Positions 23,929 through 31,900 of a DNA stretch of 49,538 nt are shown one piece after another. The stretch covers positions 1 through 49,538 of the forward strand of contig NZ_CAXQBR010000101.1 of NCBI RefSeq assembly GCF_964222135.1. The letters are read 5' to 3'. The DNA is from Euzebya sp. GTDB lineage: Bacteria > Actinomycetota > Nitriliruptoria > Euzebyales > Euzebyaceae. The position numbers were made by a program, and so were the translations under genes. The notes beneath the pieces were generated by a model. That model saw only the letters and a list, made by a program, of their open reading frames with translations, ran no database searches and had not been told where the DNA came from. Each line of letters begins with the position of its first letter. Position 1 is the stretch's first letter.

Positions 23929-24648
23929 TCACGACGCCGTGCACCGGGCGGGCGGCGCCGGTCCGCCGCGCTGCAGACCGCCGAGGTAGCCGTGGAAGCC
24001 GCCGGGTGCCCGCGCGCGCACCCGCGCGCTGGTGCGCACCGTCAACCCGGGCCGGTGCGCCCGCGGACGGCCGGTGAGGCCGAGCACGTCCCAGAGGGCC
24101 TGGTCCTCGCCGACAGCCAGGTCGGGGACGCCGCCCGCCTCGGCGAGGGCATCGGCGCGGATCGCCAGGTTCGTGCCGTAGACCTCCGGGCCGCGGGACG
24201 GTCGCTGCCGCCAGGCGTGGGCCACGGCGGGTGGGCGGAGGTGGGCGTCGATCAACTCGATCCCGCCGGCGACCACGTGCGCCCCCTCGCCGGCCACGCG
24301 CAGGTGGTCGACCAGCCAGCAGCGGGGCACCGCGCTGTCGGCGTCGCAGAACACCAGCCACGGGTGTGCTCGCGCACGCTCGAGCGCCGCGCGGGCCCCG
24401 GCCTGCCGCGCACGGCCGACCCGCCGCGCGTCGACCTCGATGACCACGTCGTCGGCGGCGGCCAGACGGGTCGCGATGTCACCGCTCGCATCACGGCAGT
24501 CGTCGAGCACGGTCACGACGCGCACGGTCGTGCCCGCCCGCCGCACCGGCGCGGCGGCGCGCGCGACGGAGCGGAGGCAGCGGTCGAGCAGGTCCTCCTC
24601 GTCGTGCACCGGGACGACGACGGCGACCTCGCGGGGGTGGGCGTTCAC
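23929..24648 (-). CDS. glycosyltransferase family 2
   Basis: 239 aa GT-A fold enzyme. The nucleotide-binding start VAVVVPVHDEEDLLDRCLRS (8-27), the metal-binding DADS after WLVFC, and GTNLAIRADALAEAGGVPDL with downstream GEDQALWDVL (ED catalytic-base region) are all present. It transfers a sugar from a nucleotide donor to an unknown acceptor. It is the last gene of a four-gene cassette; ATG overlaps the methyltransferase stop by 4 nt. Confidence 0.88.
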   Translation of the reverse strand: MNAHPREVAVVVPVHDEEDLLDRCLRSVARAAAPVRRAGTTVRVVTVLDDCRDASGDIATRLAAADDVVIEVDARRVGRARQAGARAALERARAHPWLVFCDADSAVPRCWLVDHLRVAGEGAHVVAGGIELIDAHLRPPAVAHAWRQRPSRGPEVYGTNLAIRADALAEAGGVPDLAVGEDQALWDVLGLTGRPRAHRPGLTVRTSARVRARAPGGFHGYLGGLQRGGPAPPARCTAS

Positions 24649-25217
24649 GGCGATGTCCGGCGGAGCACGGCGAGCTCGTACCCGGGGGCGGCGGTGCGCT
24701 CGCGCAGGTCGAGGGCCGGGTGGGCGGCCATGCGGTCGTGCACCGCCTCGGCGGTCAGCGGGTAGTCCGTCTCGCCGGTCCAGTGGCAGGCCACGAGGTC
24801 ACCGCCGGGCTCGAGGGACCTCGTCGCCGCGTCGAGCAGGTCGTCCAGGCCCGCGTCGTCGAAGTAGTAGGCGATCTCGGAGATGACGACCAGGTCGAAC
24901 GGACCGGCCGGCCAGCCCTCGGGCAGGGTGGCCCGCTCGATGCGGACGTGGGGCAGGTCGCGGGTGCGCTCGCGGGCCTGCGCCACGGCCGCCGGGACCG
25001 CATCGACGGCGAGGAGCGCCTCGCAGCGCGCCGCGAGGAGGGTCGTGAGCACGCCGATGGCGCACCCCGCCTCGAACGCCGAGCGGTAGCGCCGGTCGCC
25101 GAGGACGCCCACGGTGGCGGCGTACTTGTCGGCCTCGTAGTCGCTGGTGGCGAAGTCCCACGGATCGGGGTCCTCGTCGTAGCGCGCGACGAACCAGGAC
25201 GGGTCGATGCGCGGCAT
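24645..25217 (-). CDS. NodS-like SAM-dependent methyltransferase
   Basis: 190 aa class I methyltransferase. The head FVARYDEDPDPWDFATSDYE followed by motif I AFEAGCAIGVLT and the later DLVVISEIAYYFDD matches the NodS-like family, which methylates deacetylated amino sugars in Nod factor synthesis. That chemistry fits its neighbour, a PIG-L deacetylase. The start shares one base with the PIG-L stop (TGATG). The actual substrate is unknown. Confidence 0.85.
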   Translation of the reverse strand: MPRIDPSWFVARYDEDPDPWDFATSDYEADKYAATVGVLGDRRYRSAFEAGCAIGVLTTLLAARCEALLAVDAVPAAVAQARERTRDLPHVRIERATLPEGWPAGPFDLVVISEIAYYFDDAGLDDLLDAATRSLEPGGDLVACHWTGETDYPLTAEAVHDRMAAHPALDLRERTAAPGYELAVLRRTSP

Positions 25218-25966
25218 CAGAGCACGACCTCGACGGTCCGCTGGAAGCGGGCCAGGATGGCGGCCGGCAGGATCGGCTGGTCGGCGGGATCGGGGCCGTG
25301 GGGGTGGATCTGGCTGGCGAAGGCGCTGATCGCGCGGGCCTTCGCGAGCTGCGCGGCGGGGTCCAGCCGGTGCAGGCGCGCGCTGGTCCACAGCGGGGAG
25401 CCCGGCGCGGTCCAGTGCCACAGCCAGACGGGGTACTCGACGACGTCGGCGCCCACCGCCTCGACGGCCCGCAGGCCGGCTCGCGCGGCGGCCTCGTGGT
25501 CGGGGTGGCCGTCGCGGCGGTGCGGCACGGCCACGAGGTCATCCGGCCCGAGGCGCTCGACGAGGGCGTCCGCGAGGGCGTGCTCGTGGTCGGCGACCCC
25601 GCCGTCGGGCAGCCCGAGCCGGTCGATCGCCGTGGCCGGCACCCCGATCTCGGCCAGGGCCGCGATCGACTCCTCACGCCGCGTCGCGGCGAGGGACGCG
25701 CGGTCGACCCGGGTGGAGCCGGGGTGGGAGGCCTCCCCGTCGGTGACGGCGACGACCCCGACGTCCCAGCCGTCTCGGCGGAGCATCGCCACGCTGCCGC
25801 CGAGGGCGAGGACCTCGTCGTCGGGGTGGGGTGCGACGACGACGAGTCGGCGCGGCGAGCCCCAGTCAGCCGCCGGCAGCGGCTCGACGTCCAACCACGG
25901 GGTCCACTCCGCCTCCGGCGTCCCGCTGCCGGTCAGGTCCGGGCGGGCGGGTGCGACGTCAGCCAC
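25217..25966 (-). CDS. PIG-L/LmbE family deacetylase
   Basis: 249 aa. The zinc-binding PHPDDE motif follows LVVVA (about residues 34-39) and the distal zinc His occurs in RRDGHPDHEAAARAG. The family removes N-acetyl groups from GlcNAc-containing molecules (mycothiol precursors, glycolipids). GTG 25966 overlaps the upstream acyl-CoA-dehydrogenase-like gene by 8 nt. Context with a NodS-like methyltransferase and a GT2 suggests processing of an amino-sugar glycoconjugate. It is not an obvious MshB, as it lacks mycothiol gene context. Confidence 0.88.
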   Translation of the reverse strand: MADVAPARPDLTGSGTPEAEWTPWLDVEPLPAADWGSPRRLVVVAPHPDDEVLALGGSVAMLRRDGWDVGVVAVTDGEASHPGSTRVDRASLAATRREESIAALAEIGVPATAIDRLGLPDGGVADHEHALADALVERLGPDDLVAVPHRRDGHPDHEAAARAGLRAVEAVGADVVEYPVWLWHWTAPGSPLWTSARLHRLDPAAQLAKARAISAFASQIHPHGPDPADQPILPAAILARFQRTVEVVL

Positions 25967-26984
25967 GGCCGCCCCCGGAGACGATGCGCCCCAGCGCCGC
26001 GAGGTCGCGGGTCCCGTGGTGCTGGACGAGGTAGACGGGCAGGTCGGCGGCCCGCCGGACGTGCAGCGGGTCCCCCAGCGCCAGGCCCGCCCCCACCGAG
26101 TCGCGGGCGAGGTCGAGCACCCGGTCCGCGGCGCGGGCCGCCGCGGCCCGGATGCGGTGGGCGAGCTCGCGGTGGTCCGCACCGGGATCGGCGTCGATGT
26201 CCCGTGCGGTGGCGGCGAGGAGCGCGCCGACGACGCCGACCTCCACCTCGATGGCCCCGAGGGCCGCGAGGCGGACCGGGTCGTCGTCCGCGTCGAGCCG
26301 CTCGCGGACGGCATCGCGGGTGCCGACGGCCGCGCCGTGCCAGACCGCCGCCACGCCGACGCCGCCGTGGGCGAAGCCTGGCCGGTCCAGGTACCAGCGG
26401 GGCGGTCCGACGGGTTCGGCCGGCGCGTCCTCGAGGACGGCGTCGACGGTGTCGCTGGCCGCCATGCCCGCCGGGACCCAGCTGCCGTCGGCCCGCCACC
26501 CCCCGGCGTCGACGAGGAACAGGCGGTAGCCGTCCGGCGCGTGGGCGGTGACGAGCGCGGCGTCGACGACCGAGGCACCCGAGCAGAACCGCTTCGCGCC
26601 GCGGAGCCGCCAGGTGCCGTCCGGGGACCGTCGGGCCTCCACGCGGCCGTGCGGCGGATCGGCCGCCCAGACCCCCAGGACCGCGTCCGGCGCCTCGACA
26701 TCGGCCTCGTCGAGGATCGCGCGAGCGTCGAGGTGACCCTCCAGCAGGCGGGCGACGGACAGGTCACCCGCACCGGCCTCGACCAGCACGGCCCAGCGCT
26801 CGTCGGTCCGCCCGACCCCCGGTCGGGGCAGGCCATCGGCGTGGGGGCGGAGGCGGCGGACCCGGTCGATGGCGGCTGCGGCATCGGCCACCGGGCTGCG
26901 GAGGCGCCGCAGGGCGTCGACCAGGGCCTCGGCCGGCACGCGGGCGGCCAGGTCCGTGGTGGGGGGCGCATCGGTCAGCGACAT
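25959..26984 (-). CDS. acyl-CoA dehydrogenase-like protein
   Basis: 341 aa, shorter than the usual 380-400. The middle beta-domain is recognisable (WRLRGAKRFCSGASVVDAAL and FLVDAGG), and helical C-terminal segments such as AALGAIEVEVGVVGALLAATA are present. The C-terminal domain lacks the standard R...QxxGG flavin-binding sequence and the usual catalytic Glu context is not evident. It may be a divergent member acting on a non-CoA-linked substrate. First gene of the four-gene overlapping cassette. Confidence 0.75.
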   Translation of the reverse strand: MSLTDAPPTTDLAARVPAEALVDALRRLRSPVADAAAAIDRVRRLRPHADGLPRPGVGRTDERWAVLVEAGAGDLSVARLLEGHLDARAILDEADVEAPDAVLGVWAADPPHGRVEARRSPDGTWRLRGAKRFCSGASVVDAALVTAHAPDGYRLFLVDAGGWRADGSWVPAGMAASDTVDAVLEDAPAEPVGPPRWYLDRPGFAHGGVGVAAVWHGAAVGTRDAVRERLDADDDPVRLAALGAIEVEVGVVGALLAATARDIDADPGADHRELAHRIRAAAARAADRVLDLARDSVGAGLALGDPLHVRRAADLPVYLVQHHGTRDLAALGRIVSGGGRG

Positions 26985-27056
26985 GTGTGCGCCCTATCCC
27001 GCGCAGCCGTGGCGCACGCCCACCGGCTGCGTGATCACGTGCGGTCAGCCGTCCGG

Positions 27057-27323
27057 TCAACGAGGCCCGTCGGTGCGCTCGTCGGCGGTTCCCTCGGGGT
27101 CCATCGCCTCGGCGTCGGGCCCACCGGGCCGGTCCTCCGCAGGTCCGGCGTGGGAGCGGTCGACGTCCCAGGACGAGCCCGTTCCCCCCGTCAGCGGGCG
27201 GTCGGCCACGACCTCGCCGGGGGCGCCACCGCTCCCCCGCGGGGTCCTGCTGGCCACCGCGGCGGTGACGATGATCGCGAGCAGCACGATCCCGCCGACG
27301 ACGAGGAGGATGGACCCGTCCAT
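27057..27323 (-). CDS. small single-pass membrane protein
   Basis: 88 aa with one N-terminal helix (SILLVVGGIVLLAIIVTAAV, residues 3-22) and a hydrophilic Gly/Asp/Pro-rich tail. No family is recognised. A GTG immediately upstream could add one residue. Weakly supported by a purine-rich AGGGG site. It stands alone in a 500-bp stretch between the dehydrogenase cassette and the sigma-factor locus. Confidence 0.5.
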   Translation of the reverse strand: MDGSILLVVGGIVLLAIIVTAAVASRTPRGSGGAPGEVVADRPLTGGTGSSWDVDRSHAGPAEDRPGGPDAEAMDPEGTADERTDGPR

Positions 27324-27482
27324 CACGCCACCCCTGCCCGCTGGTCCTCGCGGGGTGGCGGGGCCGGTGCGCCCCCGAGTCGTTCACCCATCGGTCGCTC
27401 CAAGTCGTCGACCTGCTGCTGACGCCCTACCCCGACCCGACGGCGCAAACCGGGACCGCCCCGGCCGATCGGCCACCCCGCA

Positions 27483-28538
27483 TCAGCGGACCTCGAGCGT
27501 CCGCACGCGGTGGGCGGCCCGCCGGGGCGGTGCCGGTGCGTCGGGCAGCCGCAGCTCGATGCGCGGCAGCCCGACGCGGGTGACGACGGACTCGTAGAGC
27601 CGGGCGTGGCCCACCTCGAACGCCTGCTGGACGCGCTCGCGGTCCTGCGCGCTCGACACGAGGCGGCGGTGGTCCGGCGGGTTCGCGAGCATCGCCTCCA
27701 GCGCCGCGACGTCGAGCCCGTCACCGCCGAGCGGGATCGTGGCCACCGGGTGCTGGTCGGCGAGGACGCCGACGGGCGGGGCGAGGACCGGGACGCCGAC
27801 GTCCGCCGCCAGCTCGAGCAGGCTCGAGTGCGTGACCCGCCGGTAGGGCAGCACCAGCGCCCGACAGCGGACCAGCTCGTCAACCACCTCGGGGGTGCGC
27901 AACGCGTCGTACGGGCGGATGTCGAGCACCTCGGTGTCGACCGACCACTGCCTGAGCCTCGCCTGGCGGCTCTCGTGGACCAGGACCCGCAGGCGGGCGC
28001 GAGCCCGGACGGCGGCACGGATGGCCGTCCGCCAGTCGAGCTGGTCCCCCAGGCGGCCGACGTGGCACAGCAGGTGCCGGCCGCTCGGGGTCGTGGCGCG
28101 CTGCCGCCGGGCGCGGTGCAGCGCGGCGCCGCTCAGCACCGGTCCGTGGGGGATCACCAGGGGTCGGGTGCCGATCCGCTCGGCCAGCTCGTCGGCGGCT
28201 CCGCGGGTGTGGGTGACGACCTGGTGGGCGAGATCCACGACCGCACCGAGTGCGTCCGCGGCGCCGGGTTCGGCCAGGTCCACGTCGTGCACGGTCGCGA
28301 CGACCGCCACCCCGTCGCGGCGGAAGCCCTCGAGCACCGCCCCCAGCGGGGTGTCGGCGGCGCTCCGGCCGCCGAGGTGCGCGTGGACCACGTCCACGCG
28401 GCCGCGCTGGCGGTCGATCCAGTCGAGGTCGAGGGAGGGCGCGTCGCCGCCCGGGTGCCGGATGACGGCGGCGACGCGGTCCAGCCGGTCGACGTGCAGG
28501 CTGCGGGGTGGCAGGCAGAGGAGCCGGGGTCGGGTCAC
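27483..28538 (-). CDS. GT4-like glycosyltransferase
   Basis: 351 aa GT-B fold. Visible elements: VDVVHAHLGG (acceptor-domain strand), GTRPLVIPHGPV, LLCHVGRLGDQLDWRTAIRA (donor-domain start), VVDELVRCRALVLPYRRVTHSSLLELAADVGVPVLAPP (nucleotide-sugar binding), and GGDGLDVAALEAML. The catalytic E-x7-E motif of GT4 is only partly matched. GTG 28538 overlaps the sigma factor stop as GTGA, so its expression is tied to that gene. Substrate unknown; an envelope or exopolysaccharide role under stress control is inferred. Confidence 0.8.
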   Translation of the reverse strand: MTRPRLLCLPPRSLHVDRLDRVAAVIRHPGGDAPSLDLDWIDRQRGRVDVVHAHLGGRSAADTPLGAVLEGFRRDGVAVVATVHDVDLAEPGAADALGAVVDLAHQVVTHTRGAADELAERIGTRPLVIPHGPVLSGAALHRARRQRATTPSGRHLLCHVGRLGDQLDWRTAIRAAVRARARLRVLVHESRQARLRQWSVDTEVLDIRPYDALRTPEVVDELVRCRALVLPYRRVTHSSLLELAADVGVPVLAPPVGVLADQHPVATIPLGGDGLDVAALEAMLANPPDHRRLVSSAQDRERVQQAFEVGHARLYESVVTRVGLPRIELRLPDAPAPPRRAAHRVRTLEVR

Positions 28539-29290
28539 GTCAGGGTCACCTCCCGTGAGCGCAGCCGGTGGATGCCGCGCCGGAGCAGGCGGGACACCTG
28601 CATCTGGGAGCAGCCGATCGCCTCGGCGATCTCGAGCTGCGTCTCGTCGCAGAAGAAGTAGCGGTACACCACGGTGCGGACCTCCTCGGACAGGTGGGCG
28701 AGCCCCTCGTACACGTCCATGACCTCCTCCGGCTCGGGACCGCGGTCGACGGCCGGGAGCTGCTCCGACACGAGCCGCCCGCCCGGTGACTCGCGCAGGT
28801 CGATCGAGTCGGCTCGGTAGGCACGGAGCGCGGCCAGGCCGGTGCGGACCTCGTCCTCGCCGAGACCGGCGAAGTCGGCGAGCTCGGGCACGGTCGGGGC
28901 GCGCCCGTGGTCCTTCTCGAAGAAGGCGGTGAAGCGCTGCACCCGCATCGCGAGGTCCTTCGGGCCGCGGGTGACCTTCAGGTCCCAGGTGACGTCGCGG
29001 AAGTACCGCTTGACCGCCCCGTCGACGCTGCGGGCCACGAACGTCGACACGCTGGCACCGCCGTCGGGCGTCCAGCGCTCGATGGCGCCGAGCGCGGCGA
29101 TCCGCGCCTCCTGGTAGCAGTCCTCGAAGGACTCCTCGGTCGAGATCAGCTTCCGCACGCGGCTCCGCAGCAACCGGTCGAGGCGCTCGAGGAGCTCCTC
29201 GAGGTGCTCGGGCCTGCCGGTGCGCTGGTGGCGGAGGACCAGCTCCGACAGGCTGACGCGGTCGGTGTCGGTCGGTGCGAGAGTGCTCAC
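28535..29290 (-). CDS. RNA polymerase sigma factor of the SigB/SigF (group 3) type
   Basis: 251 aa. Region 2 contains FEDCYQEARIAALGAIERW and STFVARSVDGAVKRYFRD. Region 3 includes RAPTVPELADFAGLGEDEV. Region 4 has the helix-turn-helix QLEIAEAIGCSQMQVSRLLRRGI. Regions 2, 3 and 4 are all present, which excludes the ECF class. GTG is preceded by AGGGGGA. No anti-sigma (RsbW-like) gene is adjacent, unlike usual sigB operons; the next gene is a glycosyltransferase coupled by overlap. Confidence 0.9.
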   Translation of the reverse strand: MSTLAPTDTDRVSLSELVLRHQRTGRPEHLEELLERLDRLLRSRVRKLISTEESFEDCYQEARIAALGAIERWTPDGGASVSTFVARSVDGAVKRYFRDVTWDLKVTRGPKDLAMRVQRFTAFFEKDHGRAPTVPELADFAGLGEDEVRTGLAALRAYRADSIDLRESPGGRLVSEQLPAVDRGPEPEEVMDVYEGLAHLSEEVRTVVYRYFFCDETQLEIAEAIGCSQMQVSRLLRRGIHRLRSREVTLT

Positions 29291-29350
29291 GTTTCCCCCT
29301 AGCGGATCGGGTAGACGAACCCACGCAGGGACAAGGCGTGACTAGTCGTG

Positions 29351-29379
29351 ACCGTAGGCCCCCGCTCCGTGGGAGTCAA
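29351..29379 (-). promoter_or_regulatory. putative sigma-70 promoter for the sigma factor-glycosyltransferase operon
   Basis: On the minus strand a -35 TTGACT (29374-29379) and -10 TACGGT (29351-29356) are separated by 17 bp. The leader to GTG 29290 is about 55 nt. No obvious self-type promoter (GTTT...GGGTA) was found there. Confidence 0.5.
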
Positions 29380-29439
29380 CGTGTCCGTCAGCGGGGATGC
29401 CGAGGCGTAGACCGCGGCGGGGTCGGGGATGGGTTGGGG

Positions 29440-30738
29440 GTGCCGCCGACCGACGACGCACGACCGCCCGACCCCGTGCCCGGGCCCCGCCGTCGCGGGC
29501 GCGTGGCCGCGATCGCCGCCGAGCGGGGCCTGTGGGTCTTCCCGGCCCTCAGCCTCGTGGGCGGCGCGCTGCTCGTGCTGGTCACCCTGCAGGTCGACCA
29601 GGGGCTGCTGGCCGGGTCGCGGCTGCCCGGGCTGCCCCTCGACCTGGCGGCCGTGAGGGCGCTCGTCGGGGGCATCGCCGGCGCGTCGGTCACCGCCACG
29701 GCGGTGGTGTTCTGGGTGCGGGGGATGCTGGTGTCGCTGGCGTCGAGCCGGTTCGCACCGCGACTGCTCACCGGCCTGTTGTCCGATGCGTGGCAGACGG
29801 GCGCGACGGCGGTGATGACCGGCATGTTCGGGGTGGCGGCGACCGCCCTGCTCGGCTTCCCGGGCCCGGACGATCCCGCGGGCGTCCCGGTGCTCACCCT
29901 GCTCGTCGTGCTCGCCTGGACCGCGGTCGCCCTGGTGGTGATGGCGGGCATCATCGACGCGAGCGTCCGGGCGATCCACGGCGACCGGGTCGTCGACGAC
30001 GCGGTCGAGCGCACGGCCGTCGCCGTGGACCGCACCATCGCTCGGAGGAGCGCCCCCGGCCAGCTGCCCGTCCCCGAGGAGGCGGATCCCCGCGCCTCCC
30101 TCCGCGCCGACTGCCGCGGCTGGGTCGTCGGCATCGACCACGACGCGCTGGTGGGGCGGGGGTGGCGCTGCGTCGAGCTCAACTGCGCGGTCGGCAGCTA
30201 CGTGGAGGTCGGCACGGTGCTGCTGCAGGCCTGCCCGGACGAGGGGGAGCTGACGGCGCTGCGGTCGGCGATCCGCGTCGAGCCGGTCCGCCGGATGGAC
30301 ACCGACCCGACCGTCGGGCTCCGGGCGCTGGCCGACACCGCGGTGCGGGCGTTCACCGACTCGAGCCGCGACACGCCCACCGCGCTCGCCGCCGTCGCCA
30401 GCCTGTCGGCGCTGCTCACGAGGATCCTCATGCGCGACGGCCACCCGGTCGTCGAGCGCAGGGACGGGACGGTCGTCATCAGGCGGATCCGGTTGGTCCC
30501 CGAGGACCTCGTCGCGGTCGCGCTCGACCCGCTGCTCGCCTCTGACCTGGACGGCGCGACGATCGCCCAGGTGATCCGCCTGCTCGACTCCGCCCGCGAG
30601 TCGCTCGAGTCGGCCGGCGGCCGCCTCGATCCCCTGGAGGAGCACGTCAGGGTGCTGGTCGACGAGGGGCTCCACCGCGCCTCGCCGCGGGACCGGGAGC
30701 TGATCCTGTCCGCCGCACGGCCCTGGCAGACGACGTGA
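29440..30738 (+). CDS. DUF2254-family membrane protein
   Basis: 432 aa with four N-terminal helices (near 32-52, 68-92, 115-137 and 148-172) and a large cytoplasmic C-terminal part. The segment TATAVVFWVRGMLVSLASSRFAPRLLTGL, between helices 2 and 3, is the DUF2254 signature. Function is unknown; some members are annotated as predicted channels or transporters. GTG 29440 is chosen because it places about 30 residues before helix 1 and has GGGG upstream. Divergent from the sigma factor; a strong hairpin terminator follows. Confidence 0.75.
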   Translation: MPPTDDARPPDPVPGPRRRGRVAAIAAERGLWVFPALSLVGGALLVLVTLQVDQGLLAGSRLPGLPLDLAAVRALVGGIAGASVTATAVVFWVRGMLVSLASSRFAPRLLTGLLSDAWQTGATAVMTGMFGVAATALLGFPGPDDPAGVPVLTLLVVLAWTAVALVVMAGIIDASVRAIHGDRVVDDAVERTAVAVDRTIARRSAPGQLPVPEEADPRASLRADCRGWVVGIDHDALVGRGWRCVELNCAVGSYVEVGTVLLQACPDEGELTALRSAIRVEPVRRMDTDPTVGLRALADTAVRAFTDSSRDTPTALAAVASLSALLTRILMRDGHPVVERRDGTVVIRRIRLVPEDLVAVALDPLLASDLDGATIAQVIRLLDSARESLESAGGRLDPLEEHVRVLVDEGLHRASPRDRELILSAARPWQTT

Positions 30739-30740
30739 CC

Positions 30741-30771
30741 CGACCGCCCGGGCACGATGCCCGGGCGGTCG
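30741..30771. terminator. hairpin terminator after the DUF2254 gene
   Basis: Perfect 14-bp stem (CGACCGCCCGGGCA with its complement) and a CGA loop directly after the stop codon. No T tract. It also lies at the 3' end of the converging DUF4397 gene. Confidence 0.8.
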
Positions 30772-30798
30772 TGGGGAGGCGGCCGGAGCCGCGGTCGG

Positions 30799-31803
30799 TC
30801 AGCTCGCGGCGGCCTCGAGCAGGGAGTCGCAGACCGCCAGCTCACCACCGAGGGCCAGCACCTCGTCGGGGTCGAGCCGGTCGATCTCCTCGCCGACCTG
30901 GGCGGGGAGCTGCCCGCAGTTCGGGACCAGCATGATCGGGCCGTCGGTCAGCACGCCGGCGGCGAGGGCGTCGGCGGACTCGTCCTGGCGGGCGAGGTAG
31001 ACCACGTCGGCGCCGTCGGGGAACGCGCGCTGGCTGACGGCGATGGCGGTGTCGATGCGGCTGTCACCGGCCACGCGGCCGATCTCGCGGGTCGGCTCGG
31101 CGGGCGGGCCGTCGACGCCGAGCGGCACGCTCTGGGTCAGCGCGGTCAGGCTGCCGTCCTCCAGGGCGTAGACGGCGTAGACGATCGTGAGGGTGTCACC
31201 CGGGACGGTCAGGTCGAGGGGCCCGATCACCGCGTCGTCCGCGCCGCCCCCGGCCGGGACGACCGCGACCTCGTAGGTCCCCTCCGCCAGCTCGGCGACG
31301 GTCTCGTCGGGGTTCGACAGCTCGGTGATGGCGGCGGCACCGTCGACCAGCACGTCGACGGCCGGGGCGGCGGCGGTGTGGCGCACGGCGACGCGGCCGA
31401 TCTCGTGGTCGACCGACGAGGTGTCGTTGACGAAGACGCTCAGGGTCGGCGCCCCGTCCGCGGTCAGGTGGGCGACGACGGAGGCGTTGACGCCGGCGGG
31501 CACCTCGACGTCCTCCGCGGCGGTCACGGGGTCGTCAGCAGCCGGATCGGCGTCGGCGAGGTAGACGGCCAGGTCGTAGGTGCCGGCGGGCAGCTCGATC
31601 GGGTCGGTGACCGTCCCCGGCTCGAAGTCCTCGAGGGCGAGGCCGCCGTCGACGTACACGTCGACGACCGCCTCGGGGACGCCGTGGACGACGCTGATCT
31701 GGGCCGGGTCGGCGGGGCCGGGGTCGTCCTGGGCGGTCGCCGGCAGCGCCAGCGCGGCGGTCAGCAGGGCGATGACGGAGATCATCGCGGTCCGGGTTCG
31801 CAT
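30799..31803 (-). CDS. secreted DUF4397 protein with a C-terminal cell-wall-binding repeat 2 region
   Basis: 334 aa. Signal peptide MRTRTAMISVIALLTAALAL with likely cleavage after ATA near residue 24. Two DUF4397-type beta domains follow (VVHGVPEAVVDVYVDGG and VRHTAAAPAVDVLVDGA). The last 95 residues carry one CWB2-like copy (RVAGDSRIDTAIAVSQRAFP, then ADALAAGVL and VLALGGELAV). It is presumably displayed on the cell wall. CWB2 regions normally hold about three repeats, so anchoring may be weak. AGGAGG lies 9 nt upstream of ATG 31803. Confidence 0.85.
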   Translation of the reverse strand: MRTRTAMISVIALLTAALALPATAQDDPGPADPAQISVVHGVPEAVVDVYVDGGLALEDFEPGTVTDPIELPAGTYDLAVYLADADPAADDPVTAAEDVEVPAGVNASVVAHLTADGAPTLSVFVNDTSSVDHEIGRVAVRHTAAAPAVDVLVDGAAAITELSNPDETVAELAEGTYEVAVVPAGGGADDAVIGPLDLTVPGDTLTIVYAVYALEDGSLTALTQSVPLGVDGPPAEPTREIGRVAGDSRIDTAIAVSQRAFPDGADVVYLARQDESADALAAGVLTDGPIMLVPNCGQLPAQVGEEIDRLDPDEVLALGGELAVCDSLLEAAAS

Positions 31804-31872
31804 CGGGGGTGGTCCTCCTGGGTCGGGGTTGCACACCTCCTTCGGAGCCCGGGCGACGGCGGATGGGATGGT

Positions 31873-31888
31873 TGCTAAGAAATGCTAA
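31873..31888. promoter_or_regulatory. direct repeat TGCTAA-N4-TGCTAA
   Basis: Two TGCTAA copies with a 10-bp period, in a short AT-rich island between the LCCL lipoprotein and DUF4397 genes. It lies about 70-85 bp upstream of the DUF4397 start. One-helical-turn direct repeats are the layout used by OmpR/PhoP-type response regulators. No regulator is encoded nearby. Confidence 0.45.
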
Positions 31889-31900
31889 TTCGACGCGAGG

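Noticed and set aside
25664-25680. GATCGACTCC match to the intergenic repeat core inside the PIG-L gene
   Set aside because: It lacks the CACG flank, is a single copy, and encodes part of a normal protein helix (AAIDS), so it is a chance match.
27000-27056. tRNA or other structured RNA in the gap near 27 kb
   Set aside because: No cloverleaf, T-loop or anticodon arm could be assembled; short palindromes only.
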